Shown: piece after piece, positions 23,026 through 36,480 of the stretch
How the letters are laid out: the number at the start of each line of letters is the position of its first letter
How positions within the stretch are numbered: position 1 is the first letter of the stretch
Assembly (NCBI GenBank): GCA_030737875.1
Contig: CM060912.1
Location: forward strand, 206,969,231-207,033,230
Reading direction: 5' to 3'
From: Allium sativum
Lineage: Eukaryota; Streptophyta; Magnoliopsida; Asparagales; Amaryllidaceae
DNA: 64,000 bases
Notes under the pieces: model-generated
Told to the model about the DNA's origin: nothing
What the model saw: only the letters and a program-made list of their open reading frames with translations
The model's database searches: none
Program-made: the position numbers and the translations under genes

Positions 23026-25510
23026 GCTAGGAAATATGCCTACCTCCTATATACTATTGTACTCATTATTTGTTATAATGAAAAGGTGTTATAGATCACT
23101 TTAAAAACCGGTTGATCTTACCAAAATAGTTATGGAAATAAATAGTAAAAGAAAATTTAGTCTAAAGGTAATAACCTAATTTTAAAGGGTACAATTTGAA
23201 ATAATTTAAATATAACATTAAAATGCGAACCAAATATCCATATTTCAAAAATTCGACTTAACATTAATTCAGATTTCAATTCAACTTAAAAACTCAAAAC
23301 AATATAAATTTCTATTCTACACAATGTTTTAGTTAGACTACAACTTGAATTCCAGTTTTGAACCATCAACTTCAATTTGGTTTTGAACTTAAATTTTAAA
23401 TTCGTTTTTATTTCATTACCTTGGTTCAAAACACATTTAAAGTTTAATATCGGTTTATCATCTAAATCAAATTCTTCAAAATTCAAGATTTATCTTTAAA
23501 TCAATTAAACAATTAAAGCTAAGTAGAAATCTTATCAATTTTGAATCTTTAATTAAATCAAAATTTTCATCCAGATGATTTAAATAAATTAAATTTAAAA
23601 ATTATATCTTTTATTAAATTTATAAACAAATTTAGTCTTAAAAATTAAATTGAAACAATTCATTAAATCGATTATTCATAATTTCTAATTCAAAAGAAAT
23701 AATTAATTCTTTCCCCAATTCAAGAACTAGTAATCACAGATGTACAAGGAAAGGAATTAGAGGATGACACATGGAATTATTCATTAAATACACAAGCTTG
23801 TTTTGCATGTGTCGATAGTTAAAAATGCAAATATGGACAACTATCTGATTTTGAAGAAATGAAAAATGGTACCTGGCTTAGAAAAATGTCCAGTATTCAA
23901 TTTTTTTCTTTCAAATTTAACTAAGTTTCACCAAAGGTGGTTTTTCTAATGAAATCATCTTGTACAATACTTAGTTAAACATATGTCCCAATATCACAAT
24001 TTTATTATTTAAATTAAAATATTAAAATATTAAATTCAAATAACAATATTATTTAAAATCATTAATATTTACAAGTTGATCCTTGAAGAGGAAAGGTGTA
24101 TTATCATACTTAGATATAATTTAAACTAAATATTTCAACTTATAAAACTTTTACTTAGTTTTTCAACTTATTAGAAAAAAATATAAGCTATAGGATTTTA
24201 AGGTCTTAAAATTTATCTAACATCTGAAATTATGGAAAATTTCTCTTTTGAGCAGCTCGATCGGAATATTTTATAGTTTATATAATAACAATATACAACT
24301 CATTTCAGTGATGAGGCATCCCAAAACATTGGGAAAAAATATATATAATACTCAAATAGGATATGTAATTCAGGATGTACACCTTTTATTTGTTATTAGC
24401 AAGCATATTTTAGTTATATAGCGCAAAAATGAGTTTCAAAAGCGAAGCATCCCCTATTGATACCTACTAACTTAGTAGTAAGTGAGAGCAAGTAAATGGG
24501 AAGAAAGAACATACATAGTATAAGCAATACACAACCATAAGCAAACATAACAAAACATAAGCAAGATCACAAACAATACGTCATCATTCAAATATATATA
24601 CGCTTTTGTTTTTATCAACCTGCATTTCATATTAACATTTAATTGGTTTGTTTCCAATTTATTCATATTGGTTTCGTTATTAAATTTGTTTCATTTGTTT
24701 CCATTTGATGAATATTCACTTATTAACATTCATTTTATTACTCATTAAACAGATTGACAATAAACTTATTCAATTTCAACTGGTTTATTCATTATGTCCA
24801 AATTCACTTATTAGAGTTCAATAAATTTACATGCATTCATATATAATTGACTTAGAGTCGATTATTTGCTTTCATTATATGCACTTTCACTTCATTTGTA
24901 TTCATTTCAATTTATATCAAGTACAATTTCGGTTTACTTAATCCATTCCACTAGACTTATTTCATTTGTGGTCGTTTATTGAGACTTATTGTAAGAAATG
25001 GGAAATTCAACGCCTAAATTTCGACAATAAAACACTCTCGGTATTCATGTGCCTAAACTCAAGTACTGAAAACCCAAAAAGTTAAAAGACAAAAGTTAGA
25101 GGGTGAGAAAAAAAGAAAAGAAAGAATGGGTAAAACAGAACAAGAAGAAGAATACAAACACATAAGAAGCAGAAAAGATCAGAATCTCACAGTGGAGTGA
25201 ATAAAATATAATATATCAATACTCTTTACACAAGAGAAAACTGTACATATACTTACATTAATCATCAGAGTACACAATAAATCAGCATATATAGTCATAA
25301 CAATCTCACTGTACAATAACTAATAATTACAAGACATACAACAAAAATAAATTAGTATGAGAAATACGAGAATATGTCTCGACGCTAACTCCTCTCTTGT
25401 AGCTCCAAAAAAAATCCTATGCAACTTGGAAATTATACTAGGTCAGACCCTAACACATTTTAATGGAAAGCAAAACCACCCGAATCATTCTGTAATAATT
25501 AACAGTGAAA
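23026..25510. other. AT-rich intergenic DNA, nothing recognised
   Basis: Very AT-rich with many short direct repeats of low complexity. No gene, RNA gene or element end could be supported. Confidence 0.5.
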
Positions 25511-25871
25511 CATACTGTAACAACCCGTATTTTTGGAACCAATTTAAAATTTATTTTTAATTGATTTTCATAGAAACACTACAAGAAAATATGATATACA
25601 TTGCATTACGTTATAGTGTTATATTAAAGAGCTATAGAAAAACAATAAAAGAAAAGAAAATAACAAGTAAATTGTGTTATATAAATAGAATAAAGGAAAT
25701 GACGTATGAATTGTGCTATTTGCAGATACATTCCGCTATGTTAGTGTTGCGTACTAATAAGGCGGGAGCGAAAAGCAGCATGGGAGAAAGTGAAAACAAA
25801 TGGCCGCAAAAATGAAAATTTACTCTATCACTTCCATGAACATCTCCTCAATTTGAGGACCTCAAATCCTA

Positions 25872-25960
25872 AAATCCCTAAAATTTTCAATTCAATTCAC
25901 TCCACAAACTCCTCAAATCCCTAAAATTTTCAATTCAATTCGCTTCTCAAATTCCTCAAA
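25872..25960. repeat. Tandem repeat in the left subterminal region of CACTA
   Basis: AAATCCCTAAAATTTTCAAT and its continuation TCAATTC occur at 25872 and again at 25915, 43 bp apart, within a T/C-rich leader-like stretch that ends in an ATCAG|GTAAAT donor-like site near 26047. Confidence 0.75.
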
Positions 25961-26059
25961 TCTACCCTATTCTATTCGACAACCGCAAGTTTCCTAAATT
26001 CTGATCCCTAGGAAAATCGCGTTTTTCTTCGGGTATAATTCAATATCAGGTAAATTCGA

Positions 26060-29000
26060 TTTTGATTTGTTAGTTATGTGGTTTTCTTCAAACTAGTAAC
26101 ATCCAGGTTAATGGCGAATGATTTTACGTCGATTTTTTTGTTTATTTTGTGAATTAGGGTTAGCAAACTTTATTGAGAACAATTTAGGCATTTTTATATC
26201 GTGCGTTTGCATAGTCCAGATTCATCTGTAATCTTCGCATTTCTGTTTGCGCCTAGTTTATTATGTTTCAGTCATTGAGTTAGTTACTGATGCATGACCT
26301 GCCATATAGATTCAGTGTAGCTACTGCATTTTTTTGAACTAATTTCCTGATATGATAATTCAATTTGGATTGCAGTTATAATACTGTTGGTTTGCTAAAT
26401 TTATGTATATCTTGCTCTCTGATGAAATGTTTGCTTTGTTTTGAACAAACATATTTGCTATGTTTTATGTGTTTTTAAACCTTTGTGTTTATTTTTAAAT
26501 TCAATGCATGTGTGTTTAATTTATGTTCTATTAATTTTTTTACTTTATGATAAACATAAAGTAGAAAATGGAAGTCCAAAAAATAAGACCAACCAGATTT
26601 TTGGGTAAAGGGGGTGATTGTTTGGACTCAGTGGTTTTGGGTGTTTGAATTGGTGGAGGAAGGAAGTTTTATGGTGATGAAGAAGTATTTGGATTGTAAG
26701 AACAATGTTCATGTAGGTAAGGAGGTGTATCCCTTGTAAACAGAGAAGCAAACATAAAGAGATGCAGTTGTAAACAAAAATCCAAATGCAAATGTAAACT
26801 AAAAATCAACTGTGAATGAAAATGCAGCTTAATTGCAAACTGAAATGATTTTTTTTTCTTTTCTTTTTAATGAAAACCATGCAGGTGTATCAGAACACTT
26901 TTACAAACTTGGTGAACGTGAACACTATGATAAACTTGATCAACAATGTGCATTTTAGCATACTTGGTAAACATGAACACTGACGGCAAGAAATATTGGA
27001 AACAAGAATATATACTCTCATTTTGGGTTGAGATTATAGCATCATGTGGTTGTGAATGTGATCGGAATCTTTCTTTCCATTTCAGCAAGTAATCATGCAG
27101 GTTCATTACTCCTAGATTCAATTGTATCCATTATTCTTTCTCCAACAACCACCATGTATTTGTATATCCTTATGTGAGCACACACATAGATATCTTCTAA
27201 TTTAGATTTATTCTTATTAGCTATTTCCTTCAACTTTCTTGCCTTCAGGTTCTCTAGCATTTTAGCTTCAACTTCCGCCTTCATGATAATAATAAATGAT
27301 GAAGGACAAGCCAAAGTCAAACATATAATAATAATAATAAATGAAGGACAACAAAACTGCCTTGTAATTTTGTATGTACGGTTTGTAACTGCTACATGCA
27401 CCTGCAATTTTGGATCATTTTTGTTATTTTAACTTTGTTATTGTTGAGGATGTAGTTGCAATTTGCAACTCTTCACTAGCGTAAGTGAATTGTAGTTGCC
27501 ATGGTGCCTTGAATCAAAATGACATGTTCTAAAGATGTTTGTGATCAAACTGTCAACACAATCAAATTCACATTTAGTATGTAATTTGGATCCTTGTGAT
27601 CAAACTTGTGCCGCTTAATTTGATTCAACAAGTTATAATTATGGCATGTCTTTATAAGATGCTTTTTTTATATTTTACCATACAGTTTTCTTTTTTAATT
27701 CCACTACTCTGTATCTCCCATTGTTGAAATGTTATTATTATAAGTGTTACGATTTCACTAACTTATCTATATTCTTATGTTACTTAACAGTTTTATTCTT
27801 ATGTGGTATGCGAGAGTAAATTTCGCTAACTGTACATTATAATACCAGTCAACGAAGATAGTAAAGGTTAAGAAGAGCCTGCCAGGTTTGCTGTTGCTGA
27901 CAAGAATGGTTAATTCAACTATAGTAACGCATAAACATCAGTTGGGGATATAAACATCTTAAGCAGAGTTCAATAGACATTTTGTTCAGGTAAATTATTT
28001 ATAATTTTTTTGATTATATATCTTTTATCTCTCTATAATATGTTAATTCAAACCAATGATCTATTCAAGTTTTACAGTTTTTCTATTTATGAGCTATCCA
28101 TAACAATAGTATGTTTAACGAGCAGAATTTGTTGGTTAAATTATCTATGTTGAATGATGTCAATATTTAGTTACCATTAGAAATGACCATATACTGGATT
28201 CTTTAGGTATAATCTTTGCTGCAAAAATGACTGATATAAAAGAAAGATAACCAGAAACTGAGAAATTGAACAGTTTTTTTAGTTGAAATAAATATATGTC
28301 AAAAAGGAGAAATTGAACAGTTCATTTCAAGGCAGAGCAGAAAGATAACCCTGTCAATGCAGCTCCACTCAATCCTGATGTTGGAGATGTAGAGGCTGAT
28401 AAGCACATTATGCCTGAACCTATTGATAAAAATAAACTGGTAGAAAAGAAACCTGAATACAAGGATAGAAAAATAATATAGTTAGTTATAATTAATTCAA
28501 TCAATTTAGCTATGGTGAATGAAAACAAAACAAAATAGCCGTATGATCCCATAGTTGAAAAATCAATTTTTGTTTCCGATTCATATGGTGGTTAAGATTT
28601 ATTAATGCTTGCTCAAATGGCAGTATAATTGTTCATACTGTCAGTGCATTTTTAAGGTATATATAGTAATAAAATCATGGCTAACCATACAAATGTGTGT
28701 ATGATTCACATTTAGTTCCAGATTGTTATGATTCCCTGTCACAGTTAGTATTACAGCTATTAACTATTAAAAAACATATTGTTTTTGTTGCCCTCGGTTG
28801 AATTTTTTTCTTATGGCTCTTCATGCAGTTTTGTTTTCTTAGTCATTAATACCAACATCTACAAGTTGGTGTTTCATAGTTTCTCCTGTCGCTGCTTATT
28901 CCGCCATCCTGTCGTAGTTTTACAAATTAAACTACGATGTCTATCAAGGACCGTTCCACTTAAAAATTATGGTTCCTTGCTGCTATTTGCTCACAACTTA

Positions 29001-31084
29001 CTGGTTTGTGTTTGATATATTGTTTCGAAGTAAGGAGCTTCAAACAAAATGAGATTATTTATAAGGTTCTAGTTTATATCCCGTATCTTTTTTGCAAGTT
29101 AGGAAAGTGGAAAGATGCAAATCCAGTACTTTAGATCGTTTGGAGTAGTTGTAATTACATCGAATAAAATTTTCAAAGGTTTTACTTTACTTTTTGAACA
29201 TATTCCTTGCGCATGCACACTCAAAATAAAAGATTTCACTCGTGGTTAAGGAAGCCTAACTTATATTTGGTATACTCATAGATTGACATGTATTTAATAC
29301 ATACAAAATTTGTCAAGGTTAAAAGATGTTACAAAGAGATGGTCCATAAAGGTTTGATTTCATCAACGATTACTTAGATTTCGCTTTGGAATTTCGCAGC
29401 AGGTCTCGGTAGGATTTCATGCCACGATACTTGCGTTTTGTTATGTGAATAATGCCTTGAAGTTCTGCAAGTTGAACTCTGATTACATTCCCTTTTTTAT
29501 GGCATTACATATCAGACACTTCATTCAGAGTTTCGTTGCACCTGTATTTTTCACTACAGTATTTGGATGTGCAATGCCTGCCTGTTTGTTTATATCAGCA
29601 ACCGCAATACTGGTCCATCTTATAAAATAGTCTGAATCATGTGAAGCACACATCCAGTATATAGCTATAATTGATTCTATACATTAACCCTTTGTTGCTA
29701 TAGATGAATTAATTAATTCAATCAATTTATTGAATTAACCATAGATAATTTAATTAATTAATGTATCTTATAATATAGTCCCATAGTTGCATCTTACGAG
29801 CATATGTAGCTAATATAAAAACATATTAATGTATGCATTAAGACCATTTTTAGGATTGTTATGGCACTAGTCGTTACCGTCTCGTAGATAAGCTAATTGC
29901 TATACTAATAACTGTGAAGTAGCATTAATTTAAAAAGAAAAGATAACGGAGAAATTTGGTTTATTTTTACCTTGTAAGTGTTGCTTAACATGGTTCATCT
30001 TGTCACTTAATAGAATGCATCAGTGATAAATAATAGAAATGTATTTAAGATGGTTTGAACCAAAGTCATGAATTAATTAATTTCATTTTATTACTATTAA
30101 ATGCTTGTAAGACAACATATAACATGAATATGCCTGCATTATAAGTTGACCTGTAAATTATCATTACCAATTATTTGAGAAAATATTAGAGATGGTTCAC
30201 CATAATACTATTGAATTTAATGCTATCATACTATTTATGCTAGTATACTGAATTTTTTAAAAACAGCTATCAATTGATTGATTAATGATATGCTAATAAG
30301 AAATTTACCATTACCGTAATAGCTTTATCATTTTTAACTTCCACTGTTAGCAAATAATTTCTCAATGTAGCGGTTAAGGCAAACCATAATACTTGACACG
30401 TTGATCCAAAGACTAAAGTGACTTTGAGACTTTCACATGGCAAATTTATCCTGAATACGAGGATAGGAAAATAATATCGATCAATCAATTAAGCCTGTAG
30501 CTTATTTATCATTACTAAAATAGTAAAACTTTCACAGGTTCATATTGCCTCCCTTCTAAAAACTAAAGAATTTTGAGGGATTGGACTTTGGGAAAATGGA
30601 TGAGGTATAATGCTTAGTTGTATGTCAAAAACTATTTGTTTCTTCACTAATTTATAACTTGGGAATGATTCAGGTAAATTATTTAGGTTTTGGCATCCTA
30701 TGTAGTCGGACAGATTGATCAAACTCTTAGCTGAAAGGTACCACATTTCATTTTCCTTTTGACAGTTGGTTTGTTTTTTCTACTATATGCATCAAATTAA
30801 TGTTCTTGATCAAAATCTTTAGATGTATATTCTACATCTCTTTATCTTTATTTACCATAGAAATAACATATGCAAACTGGATTTAAAAAAAATCAAGGTT
30901 AGAGTCAAAAATACATTTTGTAAATTTTGGTGAACCTCTGTGATGGTTCGAAGTTATTTGATTAGTATACAAGGAAAAGATTGAATATGTCTGCAAAATG
31001 TGTATTTTCTTATGTTGAGAACATGTATATATTCATATGTTTATATCAAAGTTTATACCTGAAAAGTAAAAATACTAGTGAGAG
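26060..31084. other. CACTA interior, mostly noncoding with unassigned exon-like pieces
   Basis: No transposase was recognised. An open plus-strand segment at about 28328-28480 reads FKAEQKDNPVNAAPLNPDVG and continues EKKPEYKDRKII; its final part recurs in altered form at about 30450 (CCTGAATAC-AGGATAG). These may be exons of a captured gene I cannot name. The rest is AT-rich and intron-like. Confidence 0.4.
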
Positions 31085-31129
31085 ATGTGTGTGTGTGTGT
31101 GCGTGCGTAGTGTGTGTGTGTATGTGTGT
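31085..31129. repeat. (TG)n microsatellite, interrupted
   Basis: An imperfect TG run with GC and TA interruptions, inside CACTA and about 45 bp before the first recognised START exon. Confidence 0.9.
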
Positions 31130-31172
31130 AAAAGATCGATAATAGAAAAATATGGTAAGCCTTTCAGTGCAG

Positions 31173-33660
31173 GTGAAATTTTCATGGATGATGTGGCAGC
31201 TAATAGTACAACCCTTGTTGAAATACTCATGGATGATGTATGAACTCTATGTATAACCTTACCGTACGTAGGATCATCATGCATATGCTAATTTTTTTTT
31301 GAATTGAATTACTCATAAATAAACATTGATACAGAAATGTTGGGCGGATATGTTCCCAAGTTTGATTGCCAGCACGACCACTATTGATGTCACATGTAGC
31401 AGCTGGGTGGAAGTAGGGTTGACATTGCTCTTCAGGTCGTAATCATTATGAACTTTTTCCTTTTTGCAGGCCAAATAAAGCTTTATTATTTTGTGGAGGC
31501 AAGCTGATTTTGCTATAATTATGTAACTTCATAAAGAAATACGTGTTTGAAGTAGAACATTCTAGAAACTAAATGAAAACCAATCTAGCTTAGGCAACAG
31601 GAGTTAGGCCCAGAAGTCAGCTGCTAAAAAGAAAAGATGGAGTTTTGTTTCCCTCTTTATTTTTAGGCTTTCACTAGTATAAAAATGTGGAGCAATGCAT
31701 TTATCATGAAAAACAACTGTTTTAGAAAATGAATTTGACACACAAAACAAACTAAAAACAACTTTTATTTATTTTCTGTGTTTTATAAAGTAATGGAACA
31801 AAGAAAGATATCCTATCCCTTCATCACTCTTTCATCCTCTTGTCGTCCTCTCCATCGTTCTTTGATTATCTCAACCGCCCCGTAACTCTTCTTATTTTCG
31901 GTAATTGATATTGAAAACCCAACACACCAAATACAATATTAACTAAATACCACCTTAGTTATCCTATAATTTAGGCTCAGATAAACTGAAATCCTTTTGA
32001 TTCTTTTGGTTTTTCTTCTGAAGTATATTGTGCTTCGTCGTCTTTCTTCCTTGGGTCTGGGCAGTTGTTATTGCTAGATCAGATCTCCTTTCTTTTGTGG
32101 TCGAGTTGGTTGACTCAGGCTTTGTTTTAAACGTTGGTGTCGCTCTATAGGTTGTTCTCTTCTGCTAACACTGAGTTTCGGCTTGCCTCTCTTTTTGCAT
32201 CACCTTGTCTTGTCCCAAGTGATTTCATTGTCAATGGTGGGGGTTCTAGTTGATGCTTGCAGAGCTTCATTGGTTGTGGGAGGCTTTGAGTTTCGGTTAG
32301 TTCTGTCTCTAGTGTTCACTTTCTTCGATTCTGGTCTTTGCGGTGCTGCCTAGGGAGCACGATTTGGTATCTGATTATAATTCTCTTTGTATCTGTTTAG
32401 AGGACATGAGTTATGGCAGTGCTTTCTTATGCATGGATGGTGCTGTTCGTTTGGGACTTTGGCTGGTCTGTATCTTTTGATATATGTTTGTTTGGATTGG
32501 TATCTTGTGCATGCTTTTTTACACTTGGTGTGGCACGCATTATGAACTATTATTTATTTGGAAAGTTATTTTAACCTACTTCATGGGATGCTTAACTGTT
32601 ACATCTGACATATCTGAATTATGTATGACAGACGAAAGCAACTTTTCAAGTTCTATCACCATTTGTTCCAACCCGGAAGTCAATTTTCTTCGCTTTTGCA
32701 AGCATCATTCTAATGGACTATGGGGGATCATTGATGTTTATGTTAACCGAATTCATAATTTTGTTGCTGGAACAAATGGGAATGTGAGCTGCTGTAGATT
32801 GCCTTCATGTTGCATTGTGCAGGATATGTATAATGGTCACTCTAAGGTAATTTACATTCTCATCTTATAATCACACTTAGTTGGATGTATTTCCAAAGCT
32901 AAAGATGTACTAATTTGATGTTTCATTGGATGTATCAAGTTAAAGTGATTGCTCTGATGATCTTGTCGATCCTGGATTGTAGAGTTTTGACTTTAATAAT
33001 AAGAAATTGGCTAGGTCCATTTTGATTTGTCATTTTTAGTTTTGTGTTTTTTATCTAAACAAAATTGCATCAGTCGTGTGTATAATTGGAAAACAAACCA
33101 CCTTAAAAAGTTAAGTTAACATGTAAAATAGAAACAAGTTTGATTTTTTGTATTTAGGAATTAACAAAGGCAAGGAAAACAAAACTTAAAAATACAAAAT
33201 AAAACCAAATAGACTATTGGTTTCTCCATGGAATTAGGAATGTAGTAACATCAAAAGATCATGAAATAATCATCACATTTTATACTGTTGATTTTTTTTT
33301 CTTCGGGGAAAGCATAGTAGTGTATTTGTGATTTGCTTTAGACAAATCTATGAAAATAAATATGTAATTCTGCGATGTGTAGAATAATTATAATGCCAAC
33401 ATTTGAACTTGTTCAAAGTCTTGTTTTTTATTCTACCAGGTTATGTATATTCATATATGATTGATATAGCCTGTAAATAAGTTAAACGTACATAATGGTA
33501 AAGTGAATGTGATGCAGATAACATGGGTGGAGCATGCAGAATACGACCAAAGCGGGGTGCACAGCCTGTATCACCCTCTTCTCAAATCAGGCCTAGGCTT
33601 TGGTGCACAACACTGGCTTGCCAATCTCCGACGCCAATGCGAATGTTTTGCCGTTCTCGT
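31173..33660 (+). pseudogene. Captured HD-ZIP class IV gene fragment (START domain, four exons)
   Basis: Four consecutive pieces match the START region of plant HD-ZIP IV homeodomain factors (GL2/ANL2/PDF2 group). Exon 31173-31237 ends NSTTLVEILMDD (usual NSLALVE-LMD). Exon 31335-31435 reads KCWADMFPSLIASTTTIDV (usual -W-EMFP-LIARTSTIDV). Exon about 32632-32846 has VLSPFVPTR, a frameshift near 32690, then VNFLRFCKHHSNGLWGIIDV and LPSCCIVQDMYNGHSK. Exon 33518-33660 reads [20 protein letters not shown] and [14 protein letters not shown] without a stop. AG|exon|GT boundaries are kept (CAG before 31173, 31335 and 33518; GT after 31237, 31435 and 32846). The homeodomain and leucine zipper were not found. 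It lies wholly inside CACTA, so a genomic copy was captured with introns; the frameshift makes a functional protein unlikely. Confidence 0.87.
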
Positions 33661-35350
33661 TTGGGTTTAATATTTGCAGGTGAAATTTTCACATTAAGGT
33701 CAAATTTTTTGCTGCTGTTTTTTAAAATTTGTTCGATTTTACTCTTCTAGTGATAAGCCTTTCAGTGCATATAAGAAATATATGTTGAATATTTCTTATT
33801 ACTTTAAACGTTGCTTAATATCACACTCATGCTACAGGTTGCCTTATTTTGACACACGCTGTTTTTTGCTGCCATTCATTTGTAATTGTGAAAGTAAATA
33901 CCGGAAATAAAATAAAATGTTTGTTATAACTATTTTTCCAATAGGTCTCGAATATAATTTGATATCTCCTTGTGCCTTAATTGTCATATCTCGCTGGACC
34001 AATAAGCTAAGTTCTGAATGATTAGGGGTTACAACATTTGTTAGTGTTATTTGACTTCCATACCAGGTATTGGATTCAATTAGTGAAAAGAAGAAGGCAA
34101 TTACAGACTTATCCAAAAATCTTCAAGCGCTAAAGCCGGTATCCAGCTTTATGATATCTACAATGAAGAAAATAAAAGGGAAGTAGTTGTTAAATTTGCA
34201 TTACATCCGCTTGATCTTAATATGTATGAAATATGATTTATTTGGAGAAAGAGCAGGGAATGAACTAGATTTAGGAGTGCGTCTGCAGAGCATATAAATG
34301 TATGGCTTGTCTGATATGGCCGTTTGGTCTGTTTGTTTTAACATTTCAGTTGCCTCCTAATGCAAGAAGCAGTTTAAGATATAATTCACGTTGGATGAAA
34401 ACGTTGGAGTTCAGGACCAAGTTTACAGTAATATTCATTTACCTTTATACTATTTCCTTGCTTCATACATTCATACTTTGTTTGGAAAATATCATCACTG
34501 CTTAAAGACAATGTGCAAATGGATTTCCACAATTGATGTCAAATATGTGATGCTTATACATGTCACATACTGAAATCTATTATTTGAGCTTTAATCCTTC
34601 ATTTAAATTATGTTATCTAGGTAGAGTTTTTTTGTATTAAACTGAACAAAGTATCTGTGGTCATATACTTCAGTATGCATCCTTTAATTTGGGCTCAGTT
34701 TGAGCAGTTAGTAAGTCAATTTTGCATTATTCCATATCTGTTATTCTTGTTTGTATACTTAGTTCTATTCATGTTCTTAAGCATATAGATGAGATTACCT
34801 ACTGTTCCTGTTAATTGTCTCTAGTTCAGTCATTTTTAATTTCTGCTATATTTTTGTTTTTGTTATCTTTCTTTTTTTACGTCTACACATTTTTGTTGTT
34901 TCTTTGTTAAAGCTTGAGAAAGTTCTTTGGATGTTTGGCTGATTAAAACTACGACTAATAAAATTGAAATGACATCAAACACTATTTCATTTTTGCATTT
35001 TAATTGTGTTTTTTGCATTTTTCTTTGTTATACGACTGTAACTTGTGCTTGTGAATTGCAGGTTCTAGAAGTTGGACGAGCTTACAAGTTGAAGACTAAG
35101 TGATTTTTCATGTAATCCTATTTTGAAACGATGTTTGAACAACATGTATGTTGACTTATTTCTATATTTATTAGTAGATTTATTAACTATGACTTTGTAA
35201 TTGAAACCAAATGTGCTTTTGGTATTGATTTTTTGCTATTGACAGTTTTGTCTTGTGAATTTACTGCTTATTTGTTTGAACTGTGTATAAATTAAATAAG
35301 AGATTTATAAATAAAGATCATAGCTAAAATATGAGCTATATATTAAAAAT
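33661..35350. other. CACTA interior after the START fragment, with exon-like pieces
   Basis: Mostly AT-rich. A plus-strand piece after CCAG at about 34067 reads VLDSISEKKKAITDLSKNLQ and ends KKIKGK plus stop. A short one at about 35060-35102 reads VLEVGRAYKLKTK plus stop after TTGCAG. Neither family is recognised. They could be the 3' exons of a captured gene. Confidence 0.3.
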
Positions 35351-35620
35351 ATTAATAACGGAAAATTTCACTTATGGAAATAAAAGGGGAGATGCTATGT
35401 AAAAAATTAAATAGTGTGGAAAACCTTTTCATATCATTGAATATGTGATATGAAAACACTGAAAACGCTATACATACTACAAATATTCATAGCCGAAAAC
35501 TCCTCTTATGGAATCAAAATGTGAAATGCTATATAAAATGTAAACCGTGTGGAAAACTTTTCATATCACTGAATATGAGCTATGAAAACAGTGATAATGC
35601 TATAAAAAATTAAGCTGAGA
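35351..35620. repeat. Tandem subterminal repeats of CACTA, right end
   Basis: Two diverged copies of a roughly 133-bp unit; the marker GTGTGGAAAAC followed by TTTTCATATCA starts at 35414 and 35547. GAGCTAT/GCTATA motifs recur through to the right terminus, as expected for transposase-binding subterminal repeats. Confidence 0.75.
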
Positions 35621-36190
35621 TTTTAGTAAGCAAATATAATTGCAAGGTTTGAACGCTATGTAAAACATTTCATGCTGGTGAACGTGCCCTATAAAATGTA
35701 TAATACTATAGCGTTTAGATTTGAGCTATAAGATATAACAGGGCAATTATTACATGTCGTTATATAGCGTCATCAGTAATGCTATGTTAGCCTATTATAG
35801 CGTTTTCCACGAGCTATTAAAAGCTAAATCTATTGTAGTGAAACTAAATATTCTCGATGAATTATTTTAAAAATAAACGATTCCAAATTTATTTATCTCG
35901 AAGTTAGAACGTATAAATTTAAAATTTAATTAAAACGAGCTTGAAATAGTGCGGTAGTTTGAAAATTCGATTTTTAACTTTGAATGAATTTATAGAATTC
36001 AAAATAGGTCAGATTTTTATAAAATAAGAAACGTTAGAATATTTTGTATTGTAGTTTTCTAACGAATGTAAGAAATTGAGATTTCACTTTATAAATATTA
36101 AGTTGTTCAAATTAAAATTTAGAATCATCGTTATGGAATTTAAATATATTTTTAAAAGGTATATATAACCCGTAGAAAACTCACATTTTG

Positions 36191-36480
36191 CATATGGATG
36201 AATTTGGACTCGAAACCACTTCCATTGAGTTCAAAATGTCGTTTGCGTGTTCGAAAACTATAAGCATCGATACCTTTGGAGTTGGAGAAATTTTGGTCTT
36301 TTTCATTGGATATAAGACCAAAATATCAGTTTTTTCATATGGACGAATTTGGACTCGAAATCACTTCCATCGAATTCGAAATGTCGTTTGCGTTCTCGAA
36401 AACTATAAACTTTGATATCTTCCGAGCTTCGGAGTTTTGGCACTTGGGTTGAGTCTTGGTTGGTTAAACCTAGCCCACCA
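36191..36480. repeat. 145-bp tandem repeat in the solo LTR
   Basis: Two copies, each beginning CATATGGAYGAATTTGGACT (36191 and 36336), followed by a shared ATGTCGTTTGCGT block. Confidence 0.85.

Larger units (their letters stand above)
25577..35840 (+). mobile_element. CACTA (En/Spm) element carrying host gene exons, non-autonomous
   Basis: The left end CACTACAAGAAAAT is the canonical plant CACTA terminus. The right end read on the other strand is CACTACAATAGATT (11 of 14 matching). The 3-bp duplication AAA flanks both ends (25574-25576 and 35841-35843). Subterminal DNA is repeat-rich (43-bp repeats on the left, 133-bp repeats on the right), as usual for CACTA. The 10.26-kb interior has no recognisable transposase. 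Instead it holds spliced-gene-like fragments, including HD-ZIP IV START exons (31173-33660). It sits about 60 bp inside the solo LTR, so it inserted later than that LTR. Confidence 0.85.

Noticed and set aside
26545..27407. Minus-strand frames of 68-104 codons within CACTA
   Set aside because: No match to CACTA transposases (TNPD/TNPA-type motifs absent) or other proteins; His/Leu-rich chance frames.
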